Shown: piece by piece, positions 31,589 through 43,700 of the stretch
Position numbering within the stretch: position 1 is the stretch's first letter
Layout: each line of letters starts with the position of its first letter
Origin: Pseudozyma flocculosa PF-1
Lineage: Eukaryota; Basidiomycota; Ustilaginomycetes; Ustilaginales; Ustilaginaceae
Direction: 5' to 3'
Assembly (NCBI RefSeq): GCF_000417875.1
Contig: NW_006920874.1
Location: 912,817-976,816 of the forward strand
DNA length: 64,000 nt
Program-made: the position numbers and the translations under genes
The notes under the pieces: generated by a model
The model's database searches: none
Told to the model about the DNA's origin: nothing
Seen by the model: only the letters and a program-made list of their open reading frames with translations

Positions 31589-34277
31589 ATGGCACTCCAG
31601 TCGCGGCTTCGGCCGGCCATGGACGAGCTCAAGATGCACGCCCTCAGCTACGGCGCACGCGGCTTCGTCGCCTACCGACAGAACCACGCCGCCATCCAGC
31701 GCTTCCTCCGCATCGGCTACATCGCCTTCATCCTCGGATCTACCTACCGCGGCCTCACCGCAGCGGGGCGCAAGAAGAAGCCAAAGCAGCCCCAGGCAAA
31801 GACTGCCGGCCTCGATGCGAGCGAAAAAGGCCCCACGCCGGGCGAAGAGGCCGCCTCCAGCGCCAAGCAGGCGCAGCAGCAGGTCGTAGAGGCAGACGAA
31901 GGAGGGCGCGGCGGCAGGGGCGGGAGAAAGGGGCGCAAGTCGAGGGCGCCCCGCGTCGAGGTCGACGCCGTCTTCTTCGAGCGCCTCAAGCGCATCCTCC
32001 GCATCGTCGTCCCCGGCATCCGCTCCAAAGAGGCCGGTCTCATCCTCCTCCACACCGTCTTCCTCGTCCTCCGCACCATGCTCTCCCTCTACGTCGCCGA
32101 CCTCGACGGCCGCATCGTCTCCGCCCTGGTGCGCTCTCAGACCCGCCAGTTTATCGTCGGTATCCTCTGGTGGATGGCCGTCGCCATCCCTGCCACCTAC
32201 ACCAACTCGATGATCGAGTTCCTCCAGTCCAAGCTCGCCCTCTGCTACCGCACCCGCCTCACGAGGCGCGTCCACGACGCCTATCTCAGCGACATGACCT
32301 TCTACAAGCTCGGTAACCTCGATGATCGCATCAAGAACGCCGACCAGCTCATCACCGTCGACGTCGCAAAGTTCTCCAAGTCGCTCGCCGACATCTACTC
32401 CAACTTTGCCAAGCCCATCCTCGATGTCTGCCTGTACAACTACAAGCTCAGCCAGCGCGTCGGCGCCGAGTCGCTCATCGGCATCAACCTACTCGTCCAG
32501 GGCTCGGCGGCGCTCCTCAAGGCCCTCACGCCGCCCTTTGGCCAGTACGCGGCCACCGAGCAGCAGCTCGAGGGCGAGTTCCGCTTCAACCACTCGAGGC
32601 TCATCGAAAACGCCGAAGAGGTGGCCCTCTACCGCGGACAGGCCGCCGAGCAGAATGTCATCGAACGCGCCTACTTCAGCCTGATCAAGCACGTCAACCG
32701 CGTCTACAAAATCCGGATCCTCCACTCGATGACCGAGGAGGGCATCATCAAATGGCTGTGGGGCTCGCTCGGAGTGAGTGTCGCCAAGGGGGCGCGATCG
32801 TCCAGCCTGCCTGCTTACCTGCCTTGTCGCCTTTTTAAGCTGACCCTCTGCCTCCGATCAACCCCTCCTCGCCTGCCCGCCCTCGACTGCAGCTGTGCAT
32901 CTGCGCCGTGCCCGTGTTTGTTCGCATCCCGGGCGCCGGCGGCAAGGGCCTCGACATGGGCTCGCGCACCGAGTCGTTTGTCACCAACCGGCGCCTGCTG
33001 CTCTCGTCGAGCGACGCCTTTGGCCGCGTCATGTACTCGTACAAGGAGATTTCGGAGCTGGCCGGCTACACGGCGCGCGTGTCGGAGCTGCTCGACACGA
33101 TGGACGAGATCAAGGCGGGCCGCTTCCAGAAGAAGCTCGTCTCGTCGGCGTCGGTCGAGGAGAACGCCAAGGTGCTCCAGGGGCGGGGCACCATCGAGGA
33201 GGACCGCGCCGACGACGCCGGCGTCGAGTTCCGCGACGTGCCCATCGTCAGCCCCAACGGCGACATCCTGGTCAAGAAGCTCAGCTTCTACGTCAAGCCC
33301 GGCCAGCACCTGCTCATCATCGGGCCCAACGGCTGCGGCAAGAGCAGCCTGTTCCGCATCCTCGGCGGGCTGTGGCCCGTCTACGGCGGCAAGGTGCACA
33401 AGCCGCCGACGTCTGAGTTCACCTACATCCCGCAGCGGCCCTACCTCTCGCTGGGCACGCTTCGCGACCAGATCATCTACCCGCACACGGTGTCCGAGAT
33501 GCGTGCGCGCGGCAAGACGGACGAGGACCTGCTCGACATCCTCAAGGTGGTGCAGATTGAGCACATTGTCGCTCGCGAGGGCGGCTGGGACGTGCAGCGC
33601 GAGTGGAGGGACGCGCTCAGCGGCGGCGACAAGCAGAGGATCGCCATGGCGCGCCTCTTCTACCACCGTCCCAAGTTTGCCATCCTCGACGAGTGCACCA
33701 GCGCCGTCACGCTCGAGATTGAGAAGAGTGAGTGGCGAGTGCGAGGTCGAGTGCGAGGCCGAGCGGGGCCGGCACTGCGCTCGCAGTGTCGAATGGAGCT
33801 GATGGTTGACCACTGCTTCCCGTTGCTTCGCCGCTGCGGCTCTAACCCTCGCAGTCATGTACGACCACGCCACCAAGATTGGCATCACGATGCTGACGGT
33901 CTCGCACCGCCCGTCGCTGTGGAAGTACCACTCCTACGTGCTCCAGTACGACGGCCAGGGCGGCTACGTCTTCACCGAGCTGGTGAGCTGGCCGCGGCGC
34001 CCGCGCAGCCAACACAAGAGGGCTGAGCCCGTGTCGACGGACGCTGACCACGACCCCGTTCCGTCTTTGACTCCGCCACCGCCCGTGCCGCTCCGCTCTG
34101 CAGGACGCCGAGAAGCGGCTCGCGCTTCAGGAGGAGAAGCAGGCGCTGGAGCAGAAGCTGCTGCAGGTGCCAAAGTGGAAGGAGAGGCTCGAAGCGCTCA
34201 AGGCGGCCAAGGAGGAGCGGTTGAGCCGGCCGAGCAGCCCGGTGCACGAGATCAAGGGCTTGACGCTGACGGCGTGA
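31589..34277 (+). CDS. Peroxisomal fatty-acyl ABC half-transporter (ABCD family, Pxa1/Pxa2-like)
   Basis: Four exons (31589-32773, 32893-33727, 33855-33982, 34104-34277) encode 773 residues. Introns are 119, 127 and 121 nt. The N-terminal half is an ABCD transmembrane domain with [22 protein letters not shown] and the family signature [22 protein letters not shown] lies in the cytosolic coupling region. A basic linker (GRKGRKSR) precedes it. The nucleotide-binding domain has Walker A GPNGCGKS (539-546), signature LSGGDKQR (637-644; Asp replaces the usual Glu), Walker B FAILDE (657-662) and the H-loop [10 protein letters not shown]-terminal coiled coil follows. ABCD half-transporters dimerise in the peroxisomal membrane and import long-chain acyl-CoA for beta-oxidation. 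Whether this is the Pxa1 or Pxa2 orthologue cannot be decided here. Confidence 0.94.
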
Positions 34278-34897
34278 TTCGGCGGCGGCACCCCCGACCG
34301 GGAAAGAAAACGAAGATGGTCGAGATGCAACCTCTGCTGAGCCCAGTCTGTGCTATGCTGTGCTTTATCGTCGTTTGCGGAGGCTGGCGAGCGGGTAACT
34401 GTGGTTCGGCGATGAGCCCCAGCCTGGGATCCTCCTGTCTGGGGTCTACAAGAGAGGCGCGCCGGGGCCAGGGGGCGAGGGAGCGAGGGTCCGGAAGAGG
34501 CTCGGGAGGCGTCCGACTTTCGAGCCTCGGCGCCGCCTGCCTCGCTCCATGAAAAAATCACGGCGGCCTGATTTGACCCGCCTGCCTGCCACCTGCAGCT
34601 GGAAGCGCGCTCGCGGCGCACGGCTTCCCGCCTCCGCTCCTCTTCTTGCTTGGCCTTTGTGGCCGAGGCAGCAGCAGCAGCAGCGGCTGTGCGGGTGCGG
34701 GCTTCCGTGGCGGGTTTCTGTCAGGCCAGGGCCCTCCCTGCCTTCCCACCTGCCTGCCACCAGACCACCAGCTAACCTAGAGGCGGCGTGATCCTTCCTC
34801 ACCGTCGCCACCATCTCCGCTACCACCGTCACTAGACCACAGACCCGTCCCATCTCGTTCAGCTGTCACCGTCGCCCTCACCGACAGCGCACCCACC
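34278..34897. other. Intergenic region
   Basis: Same-strand spacer of 620 bp with the 3' UTR of the ABC transporter and the promoter of the mannosyltransferase. It contains a CAG run near 34670-34685 and a CCACC-rich leader. No gene seen. Confidence 0.6.
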
Positions 34898-36579
34898 ATG
34901 GCGGCCGGATTCATCGAGGGTCTGCTGCGGCGGCCGCAGCGCCTCATTGTGCTCGCCACCTGCTTCCTCCTGGTCCTCTCGCTCTCGACCTACCTCTCGC
35001 TCTCGACCAACGGCGTGCAGAACATGCGCGACAGCTGGGAGGCGCTCCCCGCCATCCCGCGCCCATGGCAGTCGCCCCAGTCCGCGGCCTCGGGCGCCGT
35101 CCGGCCGCCATCGTCGGTGGCCGACCTTTACACGCACAGCCCGGGCGTGCCCTCGACCATCGACGAGCTCACAAAGTGGGCCGAAAAGGGCGAGGACGGC
35201 AACCTCTACCCGCCCTCGTTTGTGCCCCAGATGGCCAACCAGGCGCCCCGCGCCAAGGCCGGCTTCATTGTCCTCGTCCGCAACTCGGAGCTCAACGGCA
35301 TGCGCGATGCCATGCGCGACGTCGAGGAAAAGTTCAACCGCAAGTACGGCTACCCCTGGATCTTTCTCAACAACGAGCCCTTCACCGAGGAGTTCAAAAA
35401 GGGCGTACAGCAGATGACGCGCAGCGAGACGCGCTTCGGCCTCATCCCAAAGGAGCACTGGAGCTATCCGGACCACATCAGCCAGGAGAAGGCCGCAGAG
35501 ACCCGGGCCCAGATGAAGGCAAAGGTGGGTGCCAGCTGCCGACACGCACGTACCCTCTTCCTATCTGACCTCCGACCTCCTCCTCTTCGACCGCCCTGTC
35601 CGCCGTCCGCCGACAGAACATCATCTACGGCGACTCGGAGAGCTACCGCCACATGTGCCGCTTCAACTCGGGCTTCTTTTTCCGCCACCCGCTGACGCTC
35701 GACCTCGACTACTACTGGCGCGTCGAGCCGGGCATCAAGCTCTACTGCGACGTCGACTACGACCCGTTCGTCTTCATGCAGATGAACAACAAGACCTACG
35801 GCTTCACCATGGCGCTCCACGAGTACCTCGACACAATCCCCACGCTCTGGGAGACGACCAAGCAGTTTATGAAGGCGCACCCGGACTACCTGGCAAAGGA
35901 CCACGGCCTCCACTTCATGACCGACGAGCCCGAGAAGCTCATGGAGCCCGGGTACAACCTGTGCCACTTTTGGAGCAACTTTGAGATTGGCGACCTGCGC
36001 TTCTGGCGCTCGCAGAAGTACCTCGACTACTTTGACTGGCTCGACAAGGCGGGAGGCGTGAGTGCCCGGCGGGTGCCGTGCGGTGCGCCGCGCTGCCCAG
36101 GCCGAGCAGAGGGGACGATGAATCCGTTGCGTGCTGACGAGTGAGCGCTGACGAACCTCCAACCCCCTGTCCCCAACTCCCTTCTGACCGCGCCCGCCTG
36201 CAGTTTTTCTACGAGCGGTGGGGCGATGCGCCCGTCCACTCGATCGCAGTCATCCTCATGCTCGACCGCGCCCGGCTGCATCACTTCGACGACATCGGAT
36301 ACTACCACATTCCCTGGAACCACTGCCCGACGAACAAGAAAAAGTATCACGACACCGGACGCTGCAACTGCGACCCGGCCCAGGTGAGTGTCGAGCGGAC
36401 CGGCGCCTTTGCCTTGAGTCGTGTGCTCGGCAGAGGCGAGGCTGACCTGACTGACCCTCTTCGTGTTTCGACGACGTCTGTCTTTTTGCCTTGGCTTGGC
36501 TTGGCAGTCATTCGACCGGGAAGGCTACTCGTGTCTGCGGGAGTGGTGGCGCACCTCGGTCGAGGGCGAGCCCAAGTGA
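34898..36579 (+). CDS. Golgi alpha-1,2-mannosyltransferase, Kre2/Mnt1 (GT15) family
   Basis: Four exons (34898-35524, 35617-36057, 36204-36383, 36508-36579) encode 439 residues. Introns are 92, 146 and 124 nt, all phase 0. It is a type II membrane protein: a short cytosolic head (FIEGLLRRPQR), one signal anchor (LIVLATCFLLVLSLSTYLSL, residues ~16-35), then a lumenal stem. The GT15 catalytic domain starts around AGFIVLVRNSEL. Key family blocks are YPWIFLNNEPFTEEF, MCRFNSGFFFRHP, WRVEPGIKLYCDVDYDPF, and YNLCHFWSNFEIGDLRFW, whose Glu is the proposed nucleophile. Later blocks are ERWGDAPVHSIA and YHIPWNHCP. The enzyme adds alpha-1,2-mannose from GDP-mannose to O- and N-glycans of cell-wall and secreted proteins. 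Which Kre2/Ktr paralogue it is cannot be decided. Confidence 0.95.
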
Positions 36580-37206
36580 GGCCGAGGTGGGCTGCACCTC
36601 CTGCTGCCGCCTTTGCGCTCGGCGTTCGGGAAGGTGCTCTGGACTGGACTGGGGAGTCTGGAACTGGCTTCCACTCCGCGCCCTGTCCCGTCGCAGATCC
36701 CTGTCTCTGTAGTATGGCCAGCATGGCATCATTTCATTGCAATCGCATTCGTCCCCCTGGACTCGGGCATGGCGGAACATCGGCTGAGGAAGCGAAACGG
36801 GGCGAGTGTGGGTGCGAGAGGTAGATGCTGGCCAGCGGTGGATTGGGGATGGTGGATGGTGGTGGAAGGAGGAAGGTGGAGGAGCGAGCGGGGAGCCCGA
36901 AGGTGTCTGCGCACGGGGTCGCTCGCATTTTTCGGCGGCCGTCGAAGGGGGCGCCAGGTACATACCGGCAGGGAGGGTTCGCTGGCACTCTCGCACTCGC
37001 ACTCGCACCCCCACCTCTTCCACCCACTCCTCCTGCTTGACATTCTTCGTCTCGGACTCTCGAGAAGCTCGCTCCATCCCGTTACTTCTGCCACCACCAC
37101 TCGACCCTTCCACGATCGAGTCGCAGATCAAAGCGTCCTCGCAGTCCCAGCGATCCCTAAGCAGACACCGACGAAACCAGCACAGGACAGGAAGGGTGTA
37201 GCCAAG
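36580..37206. other. Intergenic region
   Basis: 627 bp between the mannosyltransferase and SPC1. It has purine-rich GGTGGA tracts (~36840-36890), CT-rich tracts before SPC1 and no credible gene. Confidence 0.6.
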
Positions 37207-37841
37207 ATGGAGGCGGTACAGCGTATCATTGACGGCAAGATTGTGCGCTTCTCCTCCCCTCCCCTTCCCAGCTTCAGTCTGTCACGAAGAAACGCTGCGA
37301 GTGTGCTGACTCGTTCCCTCCGCCTCCCCGAGCAGGACTTTGAAGGTCAACGTCTGGCCGAGCGCATCTACTCGGAGATGCTCATCATCATCTCGGTACG
37401 TTTCTCCCCGCTCCATGCTTGACCGAGCAGAACGACGAGCTGACCGGAGATGTTTGTCCTTCCGTTCTTCTTGATGCGGTGGGAGGGAAAACCAGGTCGT
37501 CGGCCTGGTGATGGGCTTCATGATGCAGAACATGCTCGTCACCCTGTCCATGTTCGGCCTCGCCCTCGTCTTTTCCGTCCTGGTAAGTCACCTCCCCCCA
37601 TCCCATCCTTCTGTCCAGCTATGCCGACGCACGCATACCCACCTTCTTCCGCTATACACGCACCCCTCGCCGCCGCGCAACGCGACAGATTGTCGTACCG
37701 CCGTGGCCCTTCCTCAATCGCTACCATATGCACTGGCTCCCCAAACGGCCCAAGGACGGCGAGGAGACGACATCCGATCCGGCCACGCAGGATACGCCAC
37801 CAACCACGACGGCGGGGGTTCCGGCGGATACCAAGCAGTGA
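37207..37841 (+). CDS. SPC1: Signal peptidase complex subunit 1
   Basis: Four small exons (37207-37242, 37336-37395, 37496-37582, 37689-37841) encode 111 residues. Introns are 93, 100 and 106 nt, all phase 0, with GTGCGC, GTACGT and GTAAGT donors. No single open frame spans it, so it is easily missed. The product carries the SPC12 hallmarks: IDGKIDFEGQRLAERIY at the N-terminus, two membrane helices (MLIIISVVGLVMGFMMQNM and a second ending in LVFSVLIVV), then PPWPFLNRYHMHWLP. A Thr/Pro/Asp-rich tail follows, longer than in animals. The subunit helps the ER signal peptidase avoid cutting transmembrane segments. Its stop lies 125 bp from the stop of the convergent oxygenase gene. Confidence 0.93.
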
Positions 37842-37966
37842 TGGTGCTGCGTCGCTCGGGAACATGTACACACGCCATGCTCAGGGGCGGGCCACACGCA
37901 GTCTGGTGTGACTCTTAGTCGACATCAAGTCGTTTCTATTCTATCGCCCATGAGTGCGAGCCGACG

Positions 37967-39316
37967 CTACGACTGAACAACAAGGTGCGGGTACCACCTC
38001 CTGACGACGCCCTGGTGGCTCCGCACCAGCCCCTTCCAAGCGACCTCTCCAAACTCCTCTCCGAACTTGGCAAACAGGTCTCCCTTTTCCACGTCGCTCA
38101 CGACGTCCCACCCGCCGCGGAGCCGCTCGTAGTGGCGCTTGATGTCGTCGCCGATCTCGTCGTCGGCCAGCGGGCGCGCAAAGACGGTGTCGAGCGCCGG
38201 GAAGCTGAACCACGCCACAGAGTAGCGCGGCGCCACCGAGCTTGGGTTCGAGATGACGCGGTGCGTCGCCGACTGGATCAGGCCGTGGCTCAGATTCTCG
38301 AACTGCTGCCCGAAGTTGACGACGATCGACCCGGCCAGATAGGGTACGTTGATCCAGCGGCCGTGCAGGTCCTGCACCTCGAGGCCGTCGACGGGGGATG
38401 TCGAGAGCAGCGTGAGCCTGTGGAGAGGGGGCGGTGGTGGCAAGTGACAGGGGACGCGGGGATTTCCAGTCGGTCAGTTGCCAGTGAGCAGAGGGGGCTG
38501 GGCCGATGGCTTGCGAGCCCGAGCGACACGCCGGCCTAGTGGACTGGCCTTGACTGGCCTGGACTGGACTGGAACTCACCACCCGCTGTCCTTGTGGGCG
38601 CCGACGCCCTGCCGGCTGTGCGCGTCCCTCTGGACGCCATCGACCTGCTGCCCGGGCGGATAACGGATGATCTTCATCCGCGCGTACTGGTACCTGCCCT
38701 CGTCGTGGTCCTTGCCCTTGATGTAGCTGCCGAGGCGTCCCCGCTCGACTCCGAGGGCACACTCGACGGCCTCGGTGAGGCCCTCGCTGACCCTGCTGGC
38801 CTCGTGGAACCACTGGCGCACGGTGCGCTCGAAGCCGGGCACCTCGTCGTCCGGGACGTACTGGTTGGGACCGATGAGGTTCTTCCAGTTTGTCTTTTCG
38901 GCGCGGCCCTCGATCTCGTCGCGGGTGCGCGGCAGGGGCTCGGGTGCGTGCGGCCCAAAGTCGACCTGGTCGCGCAGGTCCTGGCGGTTCTGGGTCGTCT
39001 CGTCGCCAAAGGCCGTGTAGCCGCGGAAGTGCGGGCTGCGGTCGATGGTGATGCGCTGGCGCGCCTCGAGGGGCAACGCAAAGAAGCGCGACACGACGTC
39101 GTACATGCCCTCGCGCCGTGGACCGTGCGAGAGCGGGCTGTTGAAGAGGTAGAAGAAGCCGTGGCCCACCATGGCCTCCTGGAGCGAGGCGATGAAGCGG
39201 CGCGACGAGGCCGACGCAGGGTCGGCAGGGTCCCAGTCTGCGTAGTCGAGGTGGTAGGTCTTTTGGGTGGCCAGCGAGTCGGCCGTGGCCGAGGCGGGTG
39301 CGGGTGCCGCCGTCAT
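37967..39316 (-). CDS. 2-oxoglutarate/Fe(II)-dependent oxygenase, isopenicillin N synthase-like
   Basis: Two minus-strand exons (39316-38580 and 38417-37967) encode 395 residues. The 162-nt intron splits the Trp codon directly after HKD (GTGAGT...CCACAG). The DIOX_N domain is seen in HGFFYLFNSP and FFALPLEARQ. The catalytic jelly roll has the iron triad H241, D243 (HKDSGW) and H298 (THRVI). The 2-oxoglutarate-binding RxS is R310-S312 (RYSVAWF). RYPPGQQ also fits the family. These enzymes hydroxylate, desaturate or cyclise small molecules, and the substrate cannot be read from sequence. No biosynthetic cluster surrounds it, so a stand-alone metabolic role is more likely than a toxin or antibiotic pathway. 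Confidence 0.92.
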
Positions 39317-40796
39317 TATCGTGGCAGATGTGCGTGCGAAAGGGGGGATAGATGGTGGTAGTGGTGGTGGTGGCGGCGGCAGAAGGACTGTCCGTGATGA
39401 GATGTAGATGTAGATATGCGTTGGGATGGTCGTAAGGTCGAGGCGGGCGAGGCTGCCTGCCCTATTTGATGGCGAGGCGAGGCGAGGCGAGGCAAAGAGC
39501 ACCGGGCCGGGCACGCATGCATGACCCTCTAATGCGGGGAACCGCCGAGGGCCCCAACCCGAGCCGGACCGGGAGCGTCTGGTCTGTCGCTTGCACTCTT
39601 ACTCTGACTCTTGGCTCTCCGTATCTCTCCCTCTGTGTATCTGTGTCGTGATCCGCCCACCCTGTGGCGCAATCCGCCAGACAATGACCAGCAAATCAAC
39701 AAAGGACGACGCTGTCGGGTGTCGACGGGCACGCCGAGGGCGGGCGTAGAGCGGCGCGGCACGGCTTCGGCACATGACGCCGCGCCTCGACCGGGTGCGA
39801 GCCAGCACAGCTGCGTTGCGCGGCGGCCAGCCAGGTCCCTCGTACCTGCCGGGTGGCAACCACATCGTCGGCGCCGCCAGGGTCAAGCCCAGATAGAGCG
39901 AGATCGGGAGCGCCGCGGCTGGCCTAGGCCGTGAGCCCGTCGTCGAGTCGTAGCCTGATTCCATCTAGAATCGAATCGAGCCTGTCGGCGGTCCGAGTTG
40001 CTTGCAACAAGGGCATCGTCGGTGGTGACAGCCGCAGAGGTCGAGGTGGCTGGGCTGGCTGGCTAGCGCAGCCTGCCAAGGTGGAGGAAGAGGCAGGCAG
40101 AGGGGCCGACGGTGCTGGCCCGAGCTCAATCTATCTGGGTGGCTCGCTCTCGGAACTCGGACAGTCGAAGGGGCCTGCTGCTTGAATTTCGAGGCCGGGC
40201 CTGGGCGCCAATCGAGGGGCGGGCCTCGTCTGGCTGGCCGGCTGGCTGGCTGACCAAAGGCGGATTCCGGAAGCAGTTCGGGCAAGCCAGGAAAAAATTC
40301 CACTTGGCGGGTGGCCCTCCGTTGGCCTGGCCTGACCTGACATCAGAAGAAGGGTGGCGCACAGTACGGCCTCTCTCGTAAGGCGATCCAACCCCCAACA
40401 GCCACCGCGCCTCTTCCTAGCAAGCTCATCACTCGGGCCCTCCACGCACACCGGCCGCCACCGCCCTCGTCACCGCCATCGCCATCGCCATCGCCACCAC
40501 CCCTTTCCATCACCAACTCAACCCACCCCGCCGCCTTGCTTTGCCATCACTAGCCGCCGCCGCCAATCTTGTTTGCACTCGAACACGTCGGACATGCTCA
40601 CCTTCCCGCTCCGGTGATCCTCTCCGTCACTTGGGCTTTCCTCGCTCCACCGCCACCACCTCAACCACCGCACGTCTGCGGCCATCGCGCCAGCGCTTCG
40701 GGTGGCCCTGCTCCGCCTCCATAGAACACCGCGGCACATCGCTCAAACCGCCCCCGGAATCGCCATTGAACGGTTCACGCACGGCCGAGGGATGGC
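39317..40796. other. Long intergenic region
   Basis: 1.48 kb between divergent genes, with no supported coding sequence. TGGCTGGC-type clusters occur at 40050-40080 and 40220-40255. (GCCATC)n-like units lie at 40470-40500 and CT/CA-rich leader sequence at 40400-40600. Short open frames conflict with each other. An upstream non-coding exon for the following gene is possible. Confidence 0.55.
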
Positions 40797-43700
40797 ATGG
40801 CATCCTGTTCTCACTTGAGCTCCTGGTGCTCAGCCTCAGCCCCTTGTCGCAGAGCAGCCTCTTCCACCGTATACCACGCAACGCTCCGGTCATGCACCAT
40901 CCCGTACCCGGCCTCTTCATCGTCGTCGTCGTCGTCGTCGCAGCTTCCGCATCCTCGCCATGCTGCTGCTACTAGACCCGACAGGCCACCCGCCTCCGCC
41001 CGACCAGCCGGGCCTTCCACCACCAATACGCTGCAGCATGCGCCACGGCGTCCGCCCGCAATAGGCGTCCGTCCACGGCCACCATCACCACCATCACAGC
41101 CCCATCCATATCCGACACGGCATCAGAGTGCCTCCTACCACAGCGCCCCTTCGTACGACCCGCACCGCTCATCCCACTCGGCTCGCCCGTCCCCGCCACC
41201 AGCGCCAGCCTCATCCCAGCATGCCAATTTTCCAGACCCGTGGATCGATCCGCCATGGCAAGTCCCAGGCGTCCCGCAGGAACCAGCCCAGTCAAAGCAG
41301 GTCGAATCCGAGGAGGCGACCTCATCAGCAGATCAGGTCCCACTCGATTCTCCAGGCCCCAGCGAGGAGGCTGCCATCCCGCTCCTGCCCACCTCGTCCC
41401 ATCAGCCACCAGACCAACACCTCCTGAGCATCCTGCAGGCAGGGTCGCTGCAAGAGTACAGGGCTGCCCGCTCAAAGTCGCAGCTAGACGGGATGCACGC
41501 CTACCTCGGCCTCCGTCAGCGTGCCCCTCACCTTCTCTGCCACACCAGTGACTGGCAGCTCGTCAGGCTCTTCGACCGCGTCTCCAACGCGGGTCACTCG
41601 GGCATCCTTCGCCTCCTCATAGCCGACCTGCTCGGCGATGACTTTCTCGCCGGCGGCGCACCTCAGCACGATGGCGGCTTGTTCGGTGCCGCCGCCGGGA
41701 CGCAGCGCCGTGCAACGGGGCTCAGGGCGCTGATGCTGGCTGAATCGCGCATCCCTTCGTTGCGACTCGGCGAGGCATCCTTGCGAGCCTTCAAGCTGCT
41801 GCTCAGCGACTGCCGTGCCCTGCGCAGCAGCGGCCCCGAGCAGGACGACGGCGGAACCGACGGCGAAGCGCTTGTCGTGCCCGACAACTTCCCCCTCGGC
41901 GAAGCGCACAGGCTGGTCAGGACCGTCCTCGATGTCGGTTATGGCGATGACGTGCCCATCCTCCAGGCGCTGCAGGGGTTTCTCGCAGAACGCACCCACG
42001 ACTTCCCCACCCCCCACGAGGGCAGCAGCCTGATCGGCTTCTACCTGTCCGAGCCCGTTCAGGACCCTCTCGCAGCGCTCGGCGTCGTCAGGATGATGCG
42101 CGAGACCGACGCCATCGGGCACGACGCCCTGCTTCAGGCGCAGGAGGACGGTCAAGCTTGGCTCGCTCATGCCCAGGAGAGGCTGCTGGGTCACAGCGAC
42201 AACGTCGAGGCGGCGCCAGAAGAGTTGCGCAGGACAGCCCTCGAAATCACTCTGCGGATCGTCGGGCTCAGGGCGGCGACGACGCACAGACCCATGAGCG
42301 AGCTCCAAGTCCGACGGGCCTTGGAGGCGCTGATGGGCACGCTCAGGTCCGCCCCCGGCGACCGAGCCGGCCGGTCGTTTGGCTCGCCGACCGCCATCGC
42401 CTCGAGGCATCTCCGAGCCTCGCTCTTTCTCGTCCTCGCCCAGCCAGGTGTCGACGCCATCCATAGCGCCTGCTCGATGCTGCAGCGCTGCGATCGCCAC
42501 GTGCTGGCCATGCTCGAGGGCGACGACTTCGAGCGCTTTTGCGAGGCCGCCATTTCGGCGGACAGGCCGGACTTGGCCGCGAGCGGCTTCATGACCGTGC
42601 TCAAGGCCCGGTCGACGGTGCAGCGGGCGGATCGCTGGCTCGGGCCTCTCGTCAGTCCACGGACGCTGCTCGCCATGCTCCGGGTGCTGGCCAAGGGCAC
42701 CAAGGGTCGGCCGAGCCAGCCGACGGTCGTCAACGGCCTGCTGCGCGGACTCGGCCTCTTGCCGCTGACGCCCGACAGCGTGGCTCGATGGGACCAGATG
42801 TACGCCAACGAAGACCGCATCGAGGTGATCTCGATGCTCGCGGACGCGGACCTCCGCGATCCGGCCTTGACTCTCTTCCAGAGGTGGGCTCGGATCCAGT
42901 TTCCAAAGGCCGGAACCGGCCTCTTGTCTCGGCGGACGCAGCGGTTTTTCAAACTGCATCGGCAGGCTTCGCGGCTGTCGCGGTACGAGACCTCGCCCGA
43001 GGCTATCGAGGCCAGTGCGGTCGCCTGCTCCAACCGGTGCATGATCGACCTGGTACTGATGTTGACCAGGGACGAGGTGTTCAAAGAGGCCTCGCGCGCC
43101 GACTCCGAAGACCCAGCGGTCAGAGCAAGGGCCGAGGATGCGCAGCGCCAGCTCGATGTCGCCCGGATGGTCGTTGAGGCGTTCAAGATCTCAAAGGAGA
43201 CGACGGGCTCGTGGTCGCACTCCGACATGACGTCGCTGGCCAAGGCGCACTTCCGCCTGCGAGACGCCCAGAGCGCGTTCGACGCCCTCTCGGCCTTAGT
43301 TCACGCGCGACGGCTGCCGGACGCAGTCGACATCGCGGTGCTCCTCACCGGCCTCATGGAGCTCGATCCGGACCGCGCCTTCCAGCTGCTAACGACGCAC
43401 GCGGGCGACGGACCCCCGAGCTCGCAGGTGAGCACCCAGCTCAAGCGCCTCGAAATGGAACGCGAGGCCGCGGCGAGCGGAGGTCAAGACATGGCCGAGG
43501 CGCAAGGCAAAGAGACCCAGGGTGGCACCCAGTCCTTCATGCCGGCCACGTTCCGGCCCACGTCCAACATCATCGCCCAGCTTGTGTCGGCCGCGTCGAG
43601 GCAAAAGAGGTTCGACCTGGTGCGCAGACTGCTGCGGTTCGCCGATGCGCACAAGATGCTCGAGGGTGTCACTCTGCGATCGTGGAAGGCGCTCATGTCG

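Noticed and set aside
30979..32316. 445-codon frame overlapping the ABC transporter start
   Set aside because: His/Arg/Pro-biased translation of repeats and of the transporter in the wrong frame.
37967..39316. Secondary-metabolite (penicillin-type) cluster around the oxygenase
   Set aside because: The enzyme is in the isopenicillin N synthase-like superfamily, but neighbours are housekeeping genes with no synthetase or other tailoring enzymes.
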